The notes under the pieces: generated by a model
Database searches by the model: none
What the model was told of the DNA's origin: nothing
What the model saw: the letters and a program-made list of their open reading frames with translations, nothing else
Shown: piece after piece, positions 1 to 8,327 of the stretch
How positions within the stretch are numbered: the first letter of the stretch is position 1
Layout of the letters: each line of letters starts with the position of its first letter
Made by a program: the position numbers and the translations under genes
Assembly (NCBI GenBank): GCA_013335405.1
Contig: JAAXVR010000001.1
Coordinates: forward strand, 1-64,000
Direction: 5' to 3'
Origin: Chlorobiaceae bacterium
GTDB lineage: Bacteria > Bacteroidota > Chlorobiia > Chlorobiales > Chlorobiaceae
Length of the DNA: 64,000 nucleotides

Positions 1-1529
1 GCTCGCTCTCCCAGGTGAAAGCTGAAGTCGACATCTGGAATGAAGTTGCCGAAACGAACGAGTCCAACAACTCATTCACGAAGAATCTTGCCTGCAATAC
101 CGTTCCCGGTCCCGGTCCGATAGGTCCTGGTCCGATAGGCCCTGGTCCGATAGGCCCTGGTCCGATTGGTCCCGGACCCATTTCCCCACTTTTCCGGCCC
201 GATCTTTCAATCGAGGATATCCGCCTTACCCCCGACTGCAGGGTGGCCGTCAGGGTCCGCAACAATGGTCCCGGATCAATACCCGACAACGTCTGGAACA
301 ATCATCAGCCGAAAAGCGCCGGGGTTTACCTGACGATAAACGGCAATAAATGGGGCGGAGGCGCGATCTGGCTTTTCGATCCAGGACGGGCACTCAAAAA
401 CCCGGGAGGAACGGCTGAATATGTCAGCAATCTCAAGGTCACTTCGCCTTCCCAGGTGAAAGCTGAAGTCGATATCTGGAATGTTGTCGCTGAAAACAAC
501 GAGTCCAACAACTGGGCGACAAGAAATCTTGCCTGTGTCGTTCCCGGTCCCGGCCCCGGTCCTGGTGGTTCCGGCTGGTCCGGTGATCTGCAGGTCAAAA
601 TCCAGGGATGTCCTCTCCAGGTGCGTGCCGGACAGGATCTGGGTTCTTCATTCCAGGTATGGGCGAAAAGCGGGTTCAATCATCCCCTGAACAATGTAAC
701 AGTCGATCTCGTATTGCTCTCTGCACCGAACTATCCGGTACCGGCACCCTATGCGAATTATTCCCCCGGTTATCACAGCGGAGTGCTGCTCAAGGGCGGC
801 AGGGAGAACGAGTCGTTTCCGCCTCACGGCATTATCAAAGTCAAGCTGAACGGCAGCAATACCATACCTGCAACTACTCCTCCAGGCACCTATTACCTCG
901 CGGCAGTCGTCGATGCGGGCAACAAGGTCAATGAAACAAAGGAGTTCAACAACGTCGCGTACTGCAAGGTCAAGGTGCTGCCTCCGCTGTTCCCGGTGCA
1001 GCCGATTCATCCTTTCCCGCCGGTGCAGCCGATTCAGCCCCAGCTGCCTCCTGTGCAACCGGTCAATCCGGTGATCCAGGAAGACTGCATTCCGTTCAAC
1101 CCGGCCAATATCGAGGTCAAACTGATCGGCGGCCGGTGGAAGATAGTGGAAGGAAGCCACTGGATTTTCGATTTCGACTCAAGGAAAAACGAGGCATACA
1201 TGGCCTTCAACATCATCAGGCACTACGGCATGAACAGCACCTGTTATGTCGGGCGTCCGAACCCCTCGTTCACCTACATGCTGGTTAACGGCAACGCTCC
1301 CCAGGGTCCTTTCCCCGGAGAAGATGCGCTCGCGTTCAATCCTAACACCATCGAGCTGAAGGAGTTCGCAGGTCGCTGGAAAATCGTTGACGGCAGCCAC
1401 TGGATGTTCGATTTCGGTGCGAACAAGGGTGAGGCGCTCACCGCATACAACATCATCAAGAAGTACGGGTTCCGTTACTCCTGCTTTGTCGGGCGTCCGA
1501 ATGCAAGCTTCATCTATCTGAGGAAATAG
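1..1529 (+). CDS. Secreted CARDB-type repeat protein, 5' end missing
   Basis: The reading frame is open from the first bases of the window, so the N-terminus and any signal peptide lie upstream. The visible 508 residues begin with the tail of one CARDB-like (adhesion-type, Ig-fold) domain. A Gly-Pro linker made of repeated GPGPI follows, then a second CARDB-like unit ending in the same VKAEVDIWN and ESNN motifs, a further beta-rich domain, and a Pro-Val-Gln linker. The C-terminus carries two copies of a roughly 60-residue module with core GRWKIV, GSHW.FDF, NII..YG and C.VGRPN.SF.Y. Repeated Ig-like domains, Pro-rich linkers and paired cysteines fit an exported surface or extracellular protein. 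The ligand is unknown. The end is a clear TAG at 1527-1529. Confidence 0.75.
   Translation, partial: SLSQVKAEVDIWNEVAETNESNNSFTKNLACNTVPGPGPIGPGPIGPGPIGPGPIGPGPISPLFRPDLSIEDIRLTPDCRVAVRVRNNGPGSIPDNVWNNHQPKSAGVYLTINGNKWGGGAIWLFDPGRALKNPGGTAEYVSNLKVTSPSQVKAEVDIWNVVAENNESNNWATRNLACVVPGPGPGPGGSGWSGDLQVKIQGCPLQVRAGQDLGSSFQVWAKSGFNHPLNNVTVDLVLLSAPNYPVPAPYANYSPGYHSGVLLKGGRENESFPPHGIIKVKLNGSNTIPATTPPGTYYLAAVVDAGNKVNETKEFNNVAYCKVKVLPPLFPVQPIHPFPPVQPIQPQLPPVQPVNPVIQEDCIPFNPANIEVKLIGGRWKIVEGSHWIFDFDSRKNEAYMAFNIIRHYGMNSTCYVGRPNPSFTYMLVNGNAPQGPFPGEDALAFNPNTIELKEFAGRWKIVDGSHWMFDFGANKGEALTAYNIIKKYGFRYSCFVGRPNASFIYLRK
108..182 (+). repeat. Five tandem 15-bp units encoding GPGPI
   Basis: Five successive 15-base units, each a variant of GGTCCTGGTCCGATA, encode the GPGPI linker of the secreted repeat protein. 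Units differ by one to three bases. In-frame minisatellites of this sort commonly change copy number between strains, which would alter the spacing between surface domains. Confidence 0.85.
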
Positions 1530-1628
1530 TGCACGAAAGGTTTTTCCTTGCTGATTCCGGTCTCTTTTCCTTCGGGAAAGGAGGCCGGTTTCTTGCCGCC
1601 CGAAACAAAAAGAAAAAGGAGTGATCCC

Positions 1629-2096
1629 ATGCCGATGCGCAAATTGAGGGAATTTCTCGACGGTCACGGTGTCAAGTACTATATCGTCAGCCATTCCCGG
1701 GCCTATACTGCTCTGGAAATAGCCGCAGCTGCACATGTCCCGGGAAAGGAACTAGCAAAGACCGTGATAGTGAAAATCAGGGGGATCCTGGCAATGGTTG
1801 TGCTGCCGGCTTCACGGAAGCTCGATTTTGAACTGCTCTCTGCAATGGCCGGAACAGACGATATTGTACTTGCCGATGAAAAGGATTTCGAAAATCTTTT
1901 CCCCGACTGTGAACTGGGCGCCATGCCTCCGTTCGGCAATCTCTACGGCATGCAGGTATTTGCCGCGGAAGAGCTCGAAGAGGACGATGAAATCGCTTTC
2001 AATGCCGGCGCTCTGACGGAGCTCTTACGTCTTCCCTACGAACAGTACAGGAGACTGGTCCATCCGAGGGTCGGAAAACTTACGATGAACCGGTGA
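1629..2096 (+). CDS. YbaK/EbsC-type aminoacyl-tRNA deacylase domain protein
   Basis: 155 residues, a single YbaK/ProX-editing fold. This family hydrolyses mischarged tRNAs such as Cys-tRNA(Pro) or Ala-tRNA(Pro) in trans. Family hallmarks visible are GKELAKTVIVK, with the conserved lysine near residue 45, a hydrophobic VVLPASRKLDF strand and the GAMPPFG loop near residue 98. The ATG at 1629 is chosen because AAGGAG sits about eight bases upstream and the family begins close to this point; an in-frame earlier start has no ribosome-binding site. Unlike E. coli YbaK, the C-terminus ends with a short extension (RLVHPRVGKL) seen in bacterial YbaK-like proteins. Substrate specificity cannot be read from sequence. 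Confidence 0.8.
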   Translation: MPMRKLREFLDGHGVKYYIVSHSRAYTALEIAAAAHVPGKELAKTVIVKIRGILAMVVLPASRKLDFELLSAMAGTDDIVLADEKDFENLFPDCELGAMPPFGNLYGMQVFAAEELEEDDEIAFNAGALTELLRLPYEQYRRLVHPRVGKLTMNR

Positions 2097-2193
2097 AATG
2101 ATCGGACGGACATAATGATATTTGTCCGGGGAAATGTTACCTTTGCTTCATCATCGCCATCAGGGTTTGACGGCAGTACTTGACATCGGCAGC

Positions 2194-3351
2194 ATGAAAA
2201 AGATTCCATCGTCTCCTATGAAGATTGCGTTATATGCGGGGACTTATGTCAAAGATAAAGACGGCGCAGTAAGAACAATTTATCAACTGGTTTCTTCATT
2301 GAGGAAAGGCGGCCATACCGTCGTTGTCTGGTCCCCGGACGTTTCATCTGCCGACGACTATGACGGAATGACCGTTCACAGGATGCCTTCTGTACCGATC
2401 CCGCTTTATCCTGACTACAGACTCGGTTTTTTCACGGAAGAGACCCGCAGGCAGCTCGATATTTTAGCTCCCGACATCATCCATATTTCCACGCCTGATC
2501 TTATCGGCAGGAAATTTCTTCTGTACGCAAAAAAACACTCCATTCCGGTTGGTTCCGCTTACCATACGGACTTCCCTTCCTATCTTCAATACTACAGGCT
2601 CGGTTTTGCAGAAAACGCGCTCTGGAAATATTTTTGCTGGTTTTACAATACCTGCGATATCGTGCTGGTTCCAAGTGAATCCATGCGTCACAGACTTGAA
2701 GCACGGCGTATCAGTAATGTAGAAATCTGGTCAAGGGGTATAGACAAGGGTCTTTTTGATCCGTCCCGCCGTTCCTTGGAGCTTCGAAAGAAGTGGGATG
2801 CGTCAGAACGGACAGTGTTTGTCTATGCGGGCCGCTTTGTGCATTACAAGGATATCGAAATCGTCATGCAGGTTTATGAGCGCTTCATGCAGGATGGTTA
2901 CCGTGACCGTGTGCGGTTTGTTATGATCGGTTCAGGACCTGCAGAGGATGAGATGAGGGCACGGATGCCTGAAGCTGTTTTCACCGGATACCTGACCGGG
3001 CTTGATCTTCCGGAAGCCTATGCGAGTGGTGATGTTTTTCTGTTTCCATCAACAACCGAAACCTTCTGCAATGTTACCCTTGAAGCGTTTGCCTCGGGGC
3101 TCCCTTGCGTGGTTTCCGATATCGGGGGTTGCGGGGAACTGGTGGACAAGTCGGGGGCAGGATTCGTCGTCAAGGCCGGTGATGCAGATGCGTTCTATCG
3201 TAACTGCCTCGAAATCATCGGTGAACGGGACAGGTTTCTCGATATGCGCCTCAAGGGCCTTGTCTTCTCCGAAAGCAAGTCATGGACTGCCATCAATAAT
3301 GCCCTGATTACGCGGTATATCGAGCTCAAACAGACAAAATCGGCAAAATAG
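2194..3351 (+). CDS. GT4-family glycosyltransferase
   Basis: About 385 residues with the two-Rossmann GT-B fold of family GT4. The N-terminal half begins KIALYAGTYVKDKDGAVRT (acceptor side, with a glycine-rich loop). The C-terminal half has FVYAGRFVHYKDIEIV, the donor-domain opening, and the retaining-transferase E-x7-E signature in ETFCNVTLEAF near residue 300. Overall it resembles the SqdX/MgtA-like lipid glycosyltransferases, so a glycolipid or capsule role is plausible, but donor and acceptor are not determined. The start is uncertain: ATG 2194 and ATG 2218 are both in frame and neither has a good ribosome-binding site; homologues usually begin at the position of 2218. No operon partner is evident. 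Confidence 0.8.
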   Translation: MKKIPSSPMKIALYAGTYVKDKDGAVRTIYQLVSSLRKGGHTVVVWSPDVSSADDYDGMTVHRMPSVPIPLYPDYRLGFFTEETRRQLDILAPDIIHISTPDLIGRKFLLYAKKHSIPVGSAYHTDFPSYLQYYRLGFAENALWKYFCWFYNTCDIVLVPSESMRHRLEARRISNVEIWSRGIDKGLFDPSRRSLELRKKWDASERTVFVYAGRFVHYKDIEIVMQVYERFMQDGYRDRVRFVMIGSGPAEDEMRARMPEAVFTGYLTGLDLPEAYASGDVFLFPSTTETFCNVTLEAFASGLPCVVSDIGGCGELVDKSGAGFVVKAGDADAFYRNCLEIIGERDRFLDMRLKGLVFSESKSWTAINNALITRYIELKQTKSAK

Positions 3352-3589
3352 AGACCAACACCAGCCCATCTCCCTCTTTCCGCTCTGCTGTTTTACTTTC
3401 TTTTGCAACGAAAGATAGTCAGTCACGGCCGTATCGATTGTTGCAAAGGCTTATGTCAGGCTTCGTTCAGTGTGACGATTCGCCTGCTTTAAAAAACTTT
3501 GCCGATCGACGTTTCATGGGCAGTTCGTTGGGATCATGATCCCGGTAGCTTACAGATGGAGTGTTTCCCGGAAACGGGCAGATCAAGTG

Positions 3590-4624
3590 TCAGGGAAGGT
3601 AGTGTTCCATGATATAGCCGAGGCAGTCCTGGCGAATCACGGTTTTGTCCTTTGTGAGCATTGAAGGGATGATATGCTTTGTCGTTCTGATCTGCGAACG
3701 GTCGAGGGCAAAGTATTTTTCTGTGACATCCCGGCCGCGGTTATCGGTGACAAGAAGGCCGGTGTTTTCGTATGAGCTGTACCCGAGAAACGTTCCGGGT
3801 TCCTGATGCCGGAAATTCAGGCTGTCCAGGTTTTCGACGAGCGTTATGCCGCTGCTTTCCGGATTCTTTCCGAAAAATATTTCCGCCTCTTCCCTGAGCG
3901 ATATTTTCGCCGTCGTATGAAAAAGCGAATACGGTATTTCCGGTTGCGTGTCGGGGACCTTGTCCATCTGCAGGCAGAGTTCGAGGAACCGGACCAGATG
4001 CCCGGTGCCTTCACGTTCTCCGGACAACCCGCACTCGACGGTAACCGAGGGGCAGAATCCGGAAAAAGCTTTCGAAATCACTTCGTGCGGCTCGGTAAAA
4101 AAAACGATGGTGGGACTGAACAGCAGCGCGAGGTTGAGAAATTCGGCAGTTACCCTGTTGATGCAGCTGTAGTGGGGATTTTTTCCGGTATTGTTGTGCA
4201 TGTCGATGCACGCGAAAACACCCTCCTTTTTCATGATGTCCAGGAGGCGGTGTGCCATCAGTTGTTCGGGGAGCTTCCCTCCGTTCCAGATCCTGTTGTA
4301 GTCTGGTTCATGGGCGAAACGCCGTATGTTTTTCGCTGATGCGGCGACATTGCCGATGAACAGGAAGATGGTACGGGCAGGTTGTGCCTTGCCACCGGAA
4401 AAAGGCTTCAGTACTTCCTGGAGCGCGAGGAAACCGCTGATCTCGTTGCCGTGGAGAAGGACCGATATGAAAAGGGGCGGTTCTTTCCTTCCTCTTATCC
4501 TGATGAGCGTTGGGCCAGGCAACAAGGTGTCGAGCCCGGTGACGGGGATCACTTCAAAACCGGCGGGAAGCCCGTCCATTTTCGATAAGGTCACTCTGCC
4601 GAAACTTTCTGTTACCATGACCAT
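3590..4624 (-). CDS. M14-type zinc metallo-deacylase (succinylglutamate desuccinylase/aspartoacylase family)
   Basis: 344 residues of the AstE/AspA superfamily. The zinc-binding HxxE occurs as LLHGNE (H58, E61), and the third ligand lies in DMHNNTG (H143). A likely catalytic glutamate is in VTVECGLSGE. These enzymes hydrolyse acyl or peptide-like bonds to free an amino acid. The gene begins 13 bases inside the end of the upstream GCS2-type ligase, so the two are almost certainly co-transcribed and translationally coupled. The pairing suggests that one enzyme makes and the other trims an amide-linked amino acid conjugate, but the substrate is inference. The gene is convergent with the glycosyltransferase, with a 238-base gap lacking an obvious terminator. 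Confidence 0.8.
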   Translation of the reverse strand: MVMVTESFGRVTLSKMDGLPAGFEVIPVTGLDTLLPGPTLIRIRGRKEPPLFISVLLHGNEISGFLALQEVLKPFSGGKAQPARTIFLFIGNVAASAKNIRRFAHEPDYNRIWNGGKLPEQLMAHRLLDIMKKEGVFACIDMHNNTGKNPHYSCINRVTAEFLNLALLFSPTIVFFTEPHEVISKAFSGFCPSVTVECGLSGEREGTGHLVRFLELCLQMDKVPDTQPEIPYSLFHTTAKISLREEAEIFFGKNPESSGITLVENLDSLNFRHQEPGTFLGYSSYENTGLLVTDNRGRDVTEKYFALDRSQIRTTKHIIPSMLTKDKTVIRQDCLGYIMEHYLP

Positions 4625-6051
4625 TCATGCACCGGTTTTTCCTGCTGCTGGTTCCGATAGTACTGTTCGGTCATCCTGCGGAAATCCCTTCCGTGTTTAT
4701 TGATGAAGTTGTTCTGCCACTCCGCTCCTGTTCTGCCTGAAATTACCCTCTCCCTGACGACGCCGTTCAGGTAGTACTCGATATCCCGGGCATCTGCCCC
4801 GGCCTTGTAAAGTGAACGGGCAGCCCCGGGAATAAGTTCTTCGGTGAGAACATCCGAAAGGCGGACCCGTTTTCCCTTCCTCCAGGTTATCTCGGCCCGG
4901 AGTCCGTGTCTTGCTGCGGAATAGAAGTTGGCCCTCGCGTCCTCGAACGGAAGTTCGAGCTCGATACCGGGCGGTTCCGAAACGAGGTGGAGCATCGATC
5001 CGTAAAACCATGCGGCGTTTGCGGCCATATCGGTTATCGTCGGACCGGCAGCCTGTACACGATGTTCTATCCTGAGATGCGGTTGTCCGTTGCTGTCCCA
5101 TCCGATCAGAGGCCGGTTCCAGCGCCATATGGTGCCGTTGTGCAGCAGGGCATGGAACAGTTTCTCGGGCTTATCCTTTGCAATGACCGGCAGGATGACC
5201 GGGAAACCGTCGAGGTTTTCAAGGAATGTTTCGAGAAGAGAGTGACGGGCATAACCGGTGTCGAACGTGACCCTTGAAACGACTCTTCCGTTTTTGTCGG
5301 TGAAGGCAGGGGCCCAGACAGCCTGCTCGAACAGGGGAATGCGGGTTTCTTCCCAGAGCCGTTTTTCGAAGAGGTAAGGAGAGTTTGCCGCAAGGGCTAC
5401 GCTGGGAGCCGAAAGAATCATGGCTGCGTTGTATGCTCTTGTCGCGTTGTCCGGGGAAACCTGGAGATGGAGCTGCAGGGAGGTTGCCGCCGCTTCGGCC
5501 ATTACGTCGTGATGCTCGACGGAAAGCCTTTCGCTTTCACCCTCGATATGGATTTTCAGTGGCCTCTGTTTTCGCAGTTCCAGTATTTCCCTGTTCATTG
5601 CGGTGAATCGAAGGGAATCGGAGATATTCGATATGGTCAGCATCGTATCGCTGATCGTCGGCAATATACCGGCGGTAAGGACCCTGCAGCCGATTGCATC
5701 CGCAGTTTCACGGCATAAACTCCAAAGCTCCTGAAGATTGTCTCGAATGGTACTGATGAACGGTCCCTCGAGCTTTCGGGGAAGGATATTGAGCTCGAAA
5801 TTAAACTTCGAAAGCTCGGGAACGGCAAGGGGATGGTTCATTTTCTCGAGGAAGGCCCTGTTTTCAGGTGCGGGATTGCATTCCCGATCCATCAGCCAGG
5901 CTTCGAGCTCCAGGCCGCACCGGGGCTCCGAACGGTCGAACCGGTCGCCGTGGAACCATTCCATGATGATTTTCGTCTCTTCCCTGAGTTTCTGATGGAA
6001 GAGCTCGAAATCCGAAGGATCGAAGTTCGCTGTGGAAATCTCTGAACCCAT
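4612..6051 (-). CDS. GCS2/YbdK-type carboxylate-amine ligase
   Basis: 479 residues of the glutamate-cysteine ligase family 2 fold, an ATP-dependent ligase forming an amide bond to the gamma-carboxyl of glutamate or a similar acid. Visible signatures are CGLELEAWLMD near residue 45, KFNFELNILP, LQLHLQVSPDNATRAYNAA, and a LRIEHRVQAAGPTITDMAANAAW-like block split over residues 325-350. True substrate assignment within this family is unreliable; many members are not glutathione enzymes. ATG 6051 is chosen because a TATCTTTG promoter-like element sits 58 bases upstream of it (6109-6116), inside the longer open frame. The next gene overlaps its 3' end by 13 bases. Confidence 0.8.
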   Translation of the reverse strand: MGSEISTANFDPSDFELFHQKLREETKIIMEWFHGDRFDRSEPRCGLELEAWLMDRECNPAPENRAFLEKMNHPLAVPELSKFNFELNILPRKLEGPFISTIRDNLQELWSLCRETADAIGCRVLTAGILPTISDTMLTISNISDSLRFTAMNREILELRKQRPLKIHIEGESERLSVEHHDVMAEAAATSLQLHLQVSPDNATRAYNAAMILSAPSVALAANSPYLFEKRLWEETRIPLFEQAVWAPAFTDKNGRVVSRVTFDTGYARHSLLETFLENLDGFPVILPVIAKDKPEKLFHALLHNGTIWRWNRPLIGWDSNGQPHLRIEHRVQAAGPTITDMAANAAWFYGSMLHLVSEPPGIELELPFEDARANFYSAARHGLRAEITWRKGKRVRLSDVLTEELIPGAARSLYKAGADARDIEYYLNGVVRERVISGRTGAEWQNNFINKHGRDFRRMTEQYYRNQQQEKPVHEWSW

Positions 6052-6108
6052 CCCGGCTGATCGGATAAATGACCGAAGTTGTATATGGAGAGCGCATATA
6101 TTACTTTT

Positions 6109-6116
6109 CAAAGATA
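6109..6116 (-). promoter_or_regulatory. TAnnTTTG -7-like element upstream of the GCS2-type ligase
   Basis: On the minus strand the sequence is TATCTTTG, a full match to the Bacteroidetes-type -7 element. No TTG occurs at the expected 19-20 base distance, so only half of the signature is present. Its place between the divergent ligase and SIMPL genes is right for a promoter. Confidence 0.35.
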
Positions 6117-6151
6117 CTGAATATTCCCTTCGAATCTTAAATCCGCTACCC

Positions 6152-6871
6152 ATGGAGAACAGACGCACTCATGAAGCATTCATTCTCGGGGCCTTTCTCT
6201 GCGTTGGGCTCGTCGTGACGGGTTTTCTCCTCTCACAGTCTCTCGCCCGATTCAAGGCCCTGGAGCGTACGGTTTCGGTAAAAGGCCTTTCCGAAAGGGA
6301 TGTCGCTGCTGACATCGCCATATGGCCGATCAAGTTCGAGGTCGCTGCCGATGACCTGCAATCCCTCGTCACCTCGATAGAAGAAAAAAATGCGGTGGTT
6401 CTCGGGTTTCTCCAGAAAAACGGATTCGACCAGAAGGATATATCCGTTTCGGCACCATCCATCACGGACCGTCAGGCACAGAGTTTCGGCGAAGGAAACC
6501 GGTTCAGCATGAGATACGCCGGAAGTTCCACCATAAGCGTCTACACGAAAAACGTGGATCTTGTCAGGGCGACCATAAGGAAACTTGTTGACCTCGGAAA
6601 GATGGGGATCGCGATTTCGGGCCAGAATTACGATTCGAAGACTGAATTTCTGTTTACCGGCCTGAACGGCCTTAAACCGGGCATGATAGAGGAGGCAACG
6701 AACAACGCCAGAATGGTAGCCCAGAAATTCGCCGCAGATTCGAAAAGCCGCCTCGGAAAAATTAAATCGGCAACCCAGGGGCAGTTCACCATCGACGACA
6801 GGGACAGTAACACTCCTTATATCAAGAAGGTCAGGGTGGTATCCACCCTCGAGTATTATCTCTCCGACTGA
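6152..6871 (+). CDS. SIMPL domain (DUF541) membrane-anchored protein
   Basis: 239 residues. An N-terminal hydrophobic helix at about residues 9-29 (FILGAFLCVGLVVTGFLL) anchors or exports the protein. The rest is a SIMPL/DUF541 domain beginning at about residue 40 with VSVKGLSERDVAADIA and ending in the characteristic VRVVSTLEYYL strand. Members include E. coli YggE, tied to oxidative stress tolerance, but the biochemical role is not known. ATG 6152 is preferred to an upstream in-frame start because the hydrophobic helix then sits at the N-terminus. The gene is divergent from the GCS2-type ligase with 100 bases between starts. A second SIMPL gene lies at 15209. Confidence 0.8.
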   Translation: MENRRTHEAFILGAFLCVGLVVTGFLLSQSLARFKALERTVSVKGLSERDVAADIAIWPIKFEVAADDLQSLVTSIEEKNAVVLGFLQKNGFDQKDISVSAPSITDRQAQSFGEGNRFSMRYAGSSTISVYTKNVDLVRATIRKLVDLGKMGIAISGQNYDSKTEFLFTGLNGLKPGMIEEATNNARMVAQKFAADSKSRLGKIKSATQGQFTIDDRDSNTPYIKKVRVVSTLEYYLSD

Positions 6872-7414
6872 AGGTATTTTCAGCTTTCCCTGGAAGAAGA
6901 TGCCGGTGTTGCGAAGCTCCGGTCTCTGCATTCAGCTCCGAAAGCTCCATGTTCCATTCCGGTGCCGGCGTGCACCGGAAAAAACCTCACAGCAGACCTG
7001 AACATGTTACGAACCTGCGTGTTTTTTTCCGGCGCCTGCATCTGTGGGCTTTTTTATCCTGTTGAAACGGTATTGACTTTACCGCAGGAATGTTCCGCAT
7101 GAAGGGGTCTTTCGTGAACTGTTTTCTTGCGGAGGCTTTGTGCAGCTATTTTCCGGCTTGTTCGCGGAACTCTTTCAGGAATCGTGGTTGCTGATTCAAC
7201 GCAGAAGAACCTGCCCGATTGTTGCCTTGCAGATGCTCAATACCGCAGCTGACGCGCACAATGGGTATATGGTTGAACCTCATTTCTTTTTTTTGCAAAA
7301 TCTTTCGATGACGGCGGATTTTCGTTGTGGTTTTTTTGTTTGCATGGTTGTAAGGGCACCATTGTTCCGGTGCGGTCGTCGTCAGTTCATCAACTGCTTA
7401 TAAGAGGGGAGCAT
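6872..7414. other. Intergenic stretch before gnd, no convincing gene
   Basis: About 540 bases without a believable coding region; short open frames here have no ribosome-binding site and unlikely composition. A hairpin with 8-bp arms TTCCGGTG and CACCGGAA spans 6957-6980 but is followed by A residues on the plus strand, so it is not a plus-strand terminator. T-rich tracts occur at 7021-7030 and 7287-7340. Confidence 0.6.
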
Positions 7415-8317
7415 ATGAAGGTCGGGTTCATAGGTCTGGGAAAAATGGGTTTCAACATGGCGGAGAATCTTCTTGAGCACGGTCATGAACTGATCGTGTT
7501 CGATCTGTCCCGGGAAGCCGTTGTCAACCTTGCCTGCAAAGGTGCCGTTGCGGCTGCTTCACTGCGGGAACTTGCGGGCCTTCTGGAACCTCCTCGTGTC
7601 CTGTGGTTAATGGTGCCTGCCGGTGAGCCTGTCGATGGTGTCCTCAGGGAGCTTTCCCCGTTTCTCGTTCCGGGGGATATCGTGGCGGATGGAGGCAATT
7701 CCCGTTATTCCGACTCGATGAGACGATCGGATGAGTTATCTGAAAAAGGCATTGTGTTTCTCGATGCCGGAACCAGCGGGGGTCTCGAAGGGGCGCGCCA
7801 TGGGGCATGCATGATGGTGGGAGGTGAAAGGAGCGCCTTTGAAGCCGTCGAACCACTTCTCGCGGATATGTGTCTTCCCGGCGGTTATGCACACACGGGC
7901 AGATCGGGTTCTGGGCATTTTGCCAAAATGGTCCATAATGGTATCGAATACGGTATGATGCAGGCGATGGGTGAAGGGTTCAATCTGCTCGATGCAAGCG
8001 GGTTCGGTTTCGATCTCGCAGAGGTCGCCCGGCTCTGGTCCAACGGTTCGGTTGTTCGCGGATGGCTCATGGAGCTTGCCTCCCGTGCCTTCCAGCGGGA
8101 TCCCGGGCTCGGCACTATCCAGGGGAAAATTGCCGACTCGGGCGAAGGCCGCTGGACGCTCGAGGCTGCGCTCGAGCAGGGAGTTCCACTCCCTGTCATT
8201 GCGGCATCCCTTTTCAGTCGCTACCGTTCACGATCGGAAAACAACATGTCCGACCGCCTTGTTGCCGCGCTCCGTCATGAGTTCGGCGGGCACGGATTCA
8301 CTGAGAACAAGGGCTGA
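7415..8317 (+). CDS. gnd: 6-phosphogluconate dehydrogenase, short (GndA-like) form
   Basis: 300 residues, the compact form of the oxidative-decarboxylating enzyme converting 6-phosphogluconate to ribulose 5-phosphate. The N-terminal Rossmann motif is [25 protein letters not shown] (near residue 92) and [19 protein letters not shown]-type sequence (near 122) are the substrate-binding signatures, and [13 protein letters not shown] carries the catalytic lysine. The short form is usually NAD-preferring in bacteria (family knowledge). ATG 7415 has AGGGGAG directly upstream at good spacing. zwf follows after 10 bases, and pgl lies convergent just beyond, so the oxidative pentose phosphate branch is assembled here. 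Confidence 0.93.
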   Translation: MKVGFIGLGKMGFNMAENLLEHGHELIVFDLSREAVVNLACKGAVAAASLRELAGLLEPPRVLWLMVPAGEPVDGVLRELSPFLVPGDIVADGGNSRYSDSMRRSDELSEKGIVFLDAGTSGGLEGARHGACMMVGGERSAFEAVEPLLADMCLPGGYAHTGRSGSGHFAKMVHNGIEYGMMQAMGEGFNLLDASGFGFDLAEVARLWSNGSVVRGWLMELASRAFQRDPGLGTIQGKIADSGEGRWTLEAALEQGVPLPVIAASLFSRYRSRSENNMSDRLVAALRHEFGGHGFTENKG

Positions 8318-8327
8318 ATCGGGAAAC

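Noticed and set aside
648-1160. Long minus-strand frames opposite the secreted repeat protein
   Set aside because: Shadows of a GC-skewed coding strand; Arg/Asp-rich with no domain.
6957-6980. TTCCGGTG/CACCGGAA hairpin after the first SIMPL gene as a terminator
   Set aside because: The plus-strand stem is followed by A residues, not T.
7073-7078. TTGACT as a -35 for gnd
   Set aside because: No matching -10 at 16-18 bases, and over 330 bases from the start codon.
7140-7403. 87-codon open frame before gnd
   Set aside because: Low-complexity translation, no ribosome-binding site, and overlaps the likely gnd leader.
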